A DNA stretch of 45,796 nucleotides. It comes from Candidatus Daviesbacteria bacterium. GTDB taxonomy: Bacteria > Patescibacteriota > Microgenomatia > Daviesbacterales > UBA10151. The stretch is from positions 14,134 to 59,929 of the forward strand of contig DOWS01000012.1 of the NCBI GenBank assembly GCA_003519445.1, given 5' to 3'. A program made the translations under genes and the position numbers. A model generated the notes under the pieces. The model had not been told where the DNA came from. It saw nothing but the letters and a program-made list of their open reading frames with translations, and ran no database searches. Below are positions 45,207 through 45,796 of the stretch, one piece after another (the stretch's first letter is position 1; each line of letters begins with the position of its first letter).

Positions 45207-45339
45207 CTAACCGTAATGGCAATCCGAACGTGTTCAATCTGGAACGCAATGAGGACGGAATGTGGCTGAACAACAATTGGGCTAAACCTGACAATACGTG
45301 GAATCCCAACAATGAGTTTGTCTTCGGTCTCCGAAAGTC
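45204..45339 (+). repeat. DGR template repeat (TR)
   Basis: Encodes, in the target frame, 13 Asn codons (AAC/AAT): NRNGNPNVFNLERNEDGMWL, NNNWAKPDNTWNPNNEFVFG. AAY codons at surface positions are the mark of a DGR template, since A mutagenesis of AAY reaches many residues but no stop. 12 of the 13 Asn are changed in the VR. Confidence 0.97.
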
Positions 45340-45348
45340 TTGTCTTTT

Positions 45349-45376
45349 CCGCACTACAAGGTGCGGTTTTTCTTTT
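45349..45376. terminator. Intrinsic terminator between TR and avd
   Basis: CCGCAC-TACAAG-GTGCGG (45349-45366) followed by TTTTTCTTTT. It ends the template RNA on the plus strand; the stem also overlaps the stop of the convergent avd gene (45354-45356). Confidence 0.8.
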
Positions 45377-45755
45377 GTGGAGTGTCTAAGCTTTTTCTCC
45401 ATCCCCACAGCATCTTGCCTATCTCATCCATCCTGACTGCTATTTCTTCATACTGCTTATTAGCGATAAATTTACCATCCCACGCTGTAGATATGAGAAA
45501 CTTAAGAATATCTGAGGCAAAAATACACTCGGAGATTTTTTCGGCCTTTTTCTCTTTTTCGCTAAAATATGAAGCATATGTTAGTTCTAAAAGATCAAGA
45601 AACTTATTTTCAATCCTTGCACCGATTGTGTAACGAGCTGTTTTAGGAATATGAGGAACAATAGCCATCCAAACCAGATACCCCTCTTTAATCTTGTTCA
45701 GGATCGATGCGTTCCCGAGAGAGAGAGAGAGAGAGAGAGTAGAATTCCGTTTCAT
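45354..45755 (-). CDS. avd: DGR accessory variability protein (Avd, four-helix bundle)
   Basis: 133 residues from ATG 45755 (TTG 45788 is open too). From about residue 15 it has the Avd/23S-IVP four-helix pattern: ILNKIKEGYLVWMAIVPHIP, KTARYTIGARIENKFLDLLE, ASDILKFLISTAWDGKFIAN, EIAVRMDEIGKMLWGWRKSL. Avd binds the reverse transcriptase and template RNA and is needed for cDNA synthesis. The first 14 residues (NSTLSLSLSLSL) come from a CT/GA repeat and are not family-like. Unusually it faces the target gene and template. The reverse transcriptase gene is expected to the right of the window. Confidence 0.92.
   Translation of the reverse strand: MKRNSTLSLSLSLGNASILNKIKEGYLVWMAIVPHIPKTARYTIGARIENKFLDLLELTYASYFSEKEKKAEKISECIFASDILKFLISTAWDGKFIANKQYEEIAVRMDEIGKMLWGWRKSLDTPQKKNRTL
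45717..45739 (-). repeat. (GA)11 tract inside avd 5' end
   Basis: 23 bases of perfect dinucleotide repeat (CT on the coding strand) in codons 6-13 of avd. The present length keeps avd in frame; change by one or two units would truncate it early. Confidence 0.9.
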
Positions 45756-45796
45756 GTTACTTTCAATAGTATCATGAACCCGTTTCAAAACTCCAT

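Noticed and set aside
45340..45796. Reverse transcriptase of the DGR within the window
   Set aside because: No frame on either strand between TR and the right edge shows RT motifs; only avd is present. It must be outside.
1..45796. tRNA, rRNA or CRISPR array
   Set aside because: No cloverleaf-like stretch with a CCA-type end, no rRNA signature and no series of equal-length direct repeats with spacers was found by eye.
1..45796. Integrase, transposase or insertion-sequence ends that could move the cargo blocks
   Set aside because: No recombinase motifs in any supported gene and no terminal inverted repeats at block edges; the only shared feature is the host-gene terminus.
1..45796. Alternative genetic code with TGA as sense (as in Gracilibacteria)
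   Set aside because: TGA ends carA, hicB at 24610-24882 and other normal-length proteins at the expected place, so the standard bacterial code applies.

Overview
Organism. The window reads as a compact bacterial chromosome segment of the Candidate Phyla Radiation (Patescibacteria), most likely a Microgenomates-type lineage (inference). Reasons: AT-rich sequence, tightly packed and overlapping genes, many very small proteins, a DNA polymerase I that lacks its proofreading domain, a DUF5667-type secreted protein, short tandem-repeat peptides inserted in housekeeping enzymes, and a CPR-style diversity-generating retroelement (DGR). TGA is used as stop (e.g. end of carA, end of a pilin-type gene neighbour set), so the code is standard. 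At least a dozen genes have a -10 box exactly six bases before the start codon, so most mRNAs here look leaderless.

Layout. 1-1448: 3' end of ftsH, a small membrane protein behind a GA repeat, a HigB/HigA pair and a duplicate ftsH 3' end. 1465-2846: unknown gene and an AbrB/PIN toxin-antitoxin pair. 2851-4851: leader with small ORF and terminator before an ABC exporter. 4862-8190: secreted DUF5667 protein, two GT2 glycosyltransferases, a membrane protein, an alpha/beta hydrolase. 8228-13510: polA followed by three cargo blocks (HicBA; pilin plus dockerin/tail-fibre-like protein; decayed RelE-type pair), each closed by another copy of the polA 3' end. 13718-19974: AbrB/PIN pair, membrane protein, predicted phosphoesterase, cupin, glycosyltransferase, GlpX-type FBPase and class I aldolase. 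20016-22530: EamA transporter with three copies of its 5' end, small membrane proteins, HigBA. 22561-26774: fpg followed by three cargo blocks (Tat metalloprotease, HicBA, HigBA), each closed by a copy of the fpg zinc-finger end, then a broken VapBC. 26793-31731: MFS transporter, recF, then a block (nitrilase and a DFP/class II aldolase/GNAT fusion) closed by a copy of the recF 3' end. 31775-32329: small membrane protein operon. 32331-37663: attenuator, pyrB, carA, carB. 37697-41039: two Fic proteins (one fused to a MerR domain), RHH/PIN pair, unknown gene. 41129-42838: ATP-dependent DNA ligase with a copy of its 5' end upstream of the neighbouring Fic gene. 42885-45755: DGR target gene, variable repeat, template repeat and avd.

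How it fits together. Two systems stand out. First, a DGR: 136-bp template and variable repeats differ at 27 positions and every one is an adenine in the template; avd is present, the reverse transcriptase must lie beyond the right edge. avd begins with an in-frame (GA)11 tract, and the target ORF is broken by one base in an A-run, so both could be switchable. Second, a recurrent insertion pattern: small cargo blocks, mostly toxin-antitoxin modules, sit at the very end (or very start) of essential genes; the essential gene stays intact and a duplicate of its terminal sequence marks the far side of every block. No integrase is visible. This may be an undescribed cassette-insertion route or a product of natural transformation.
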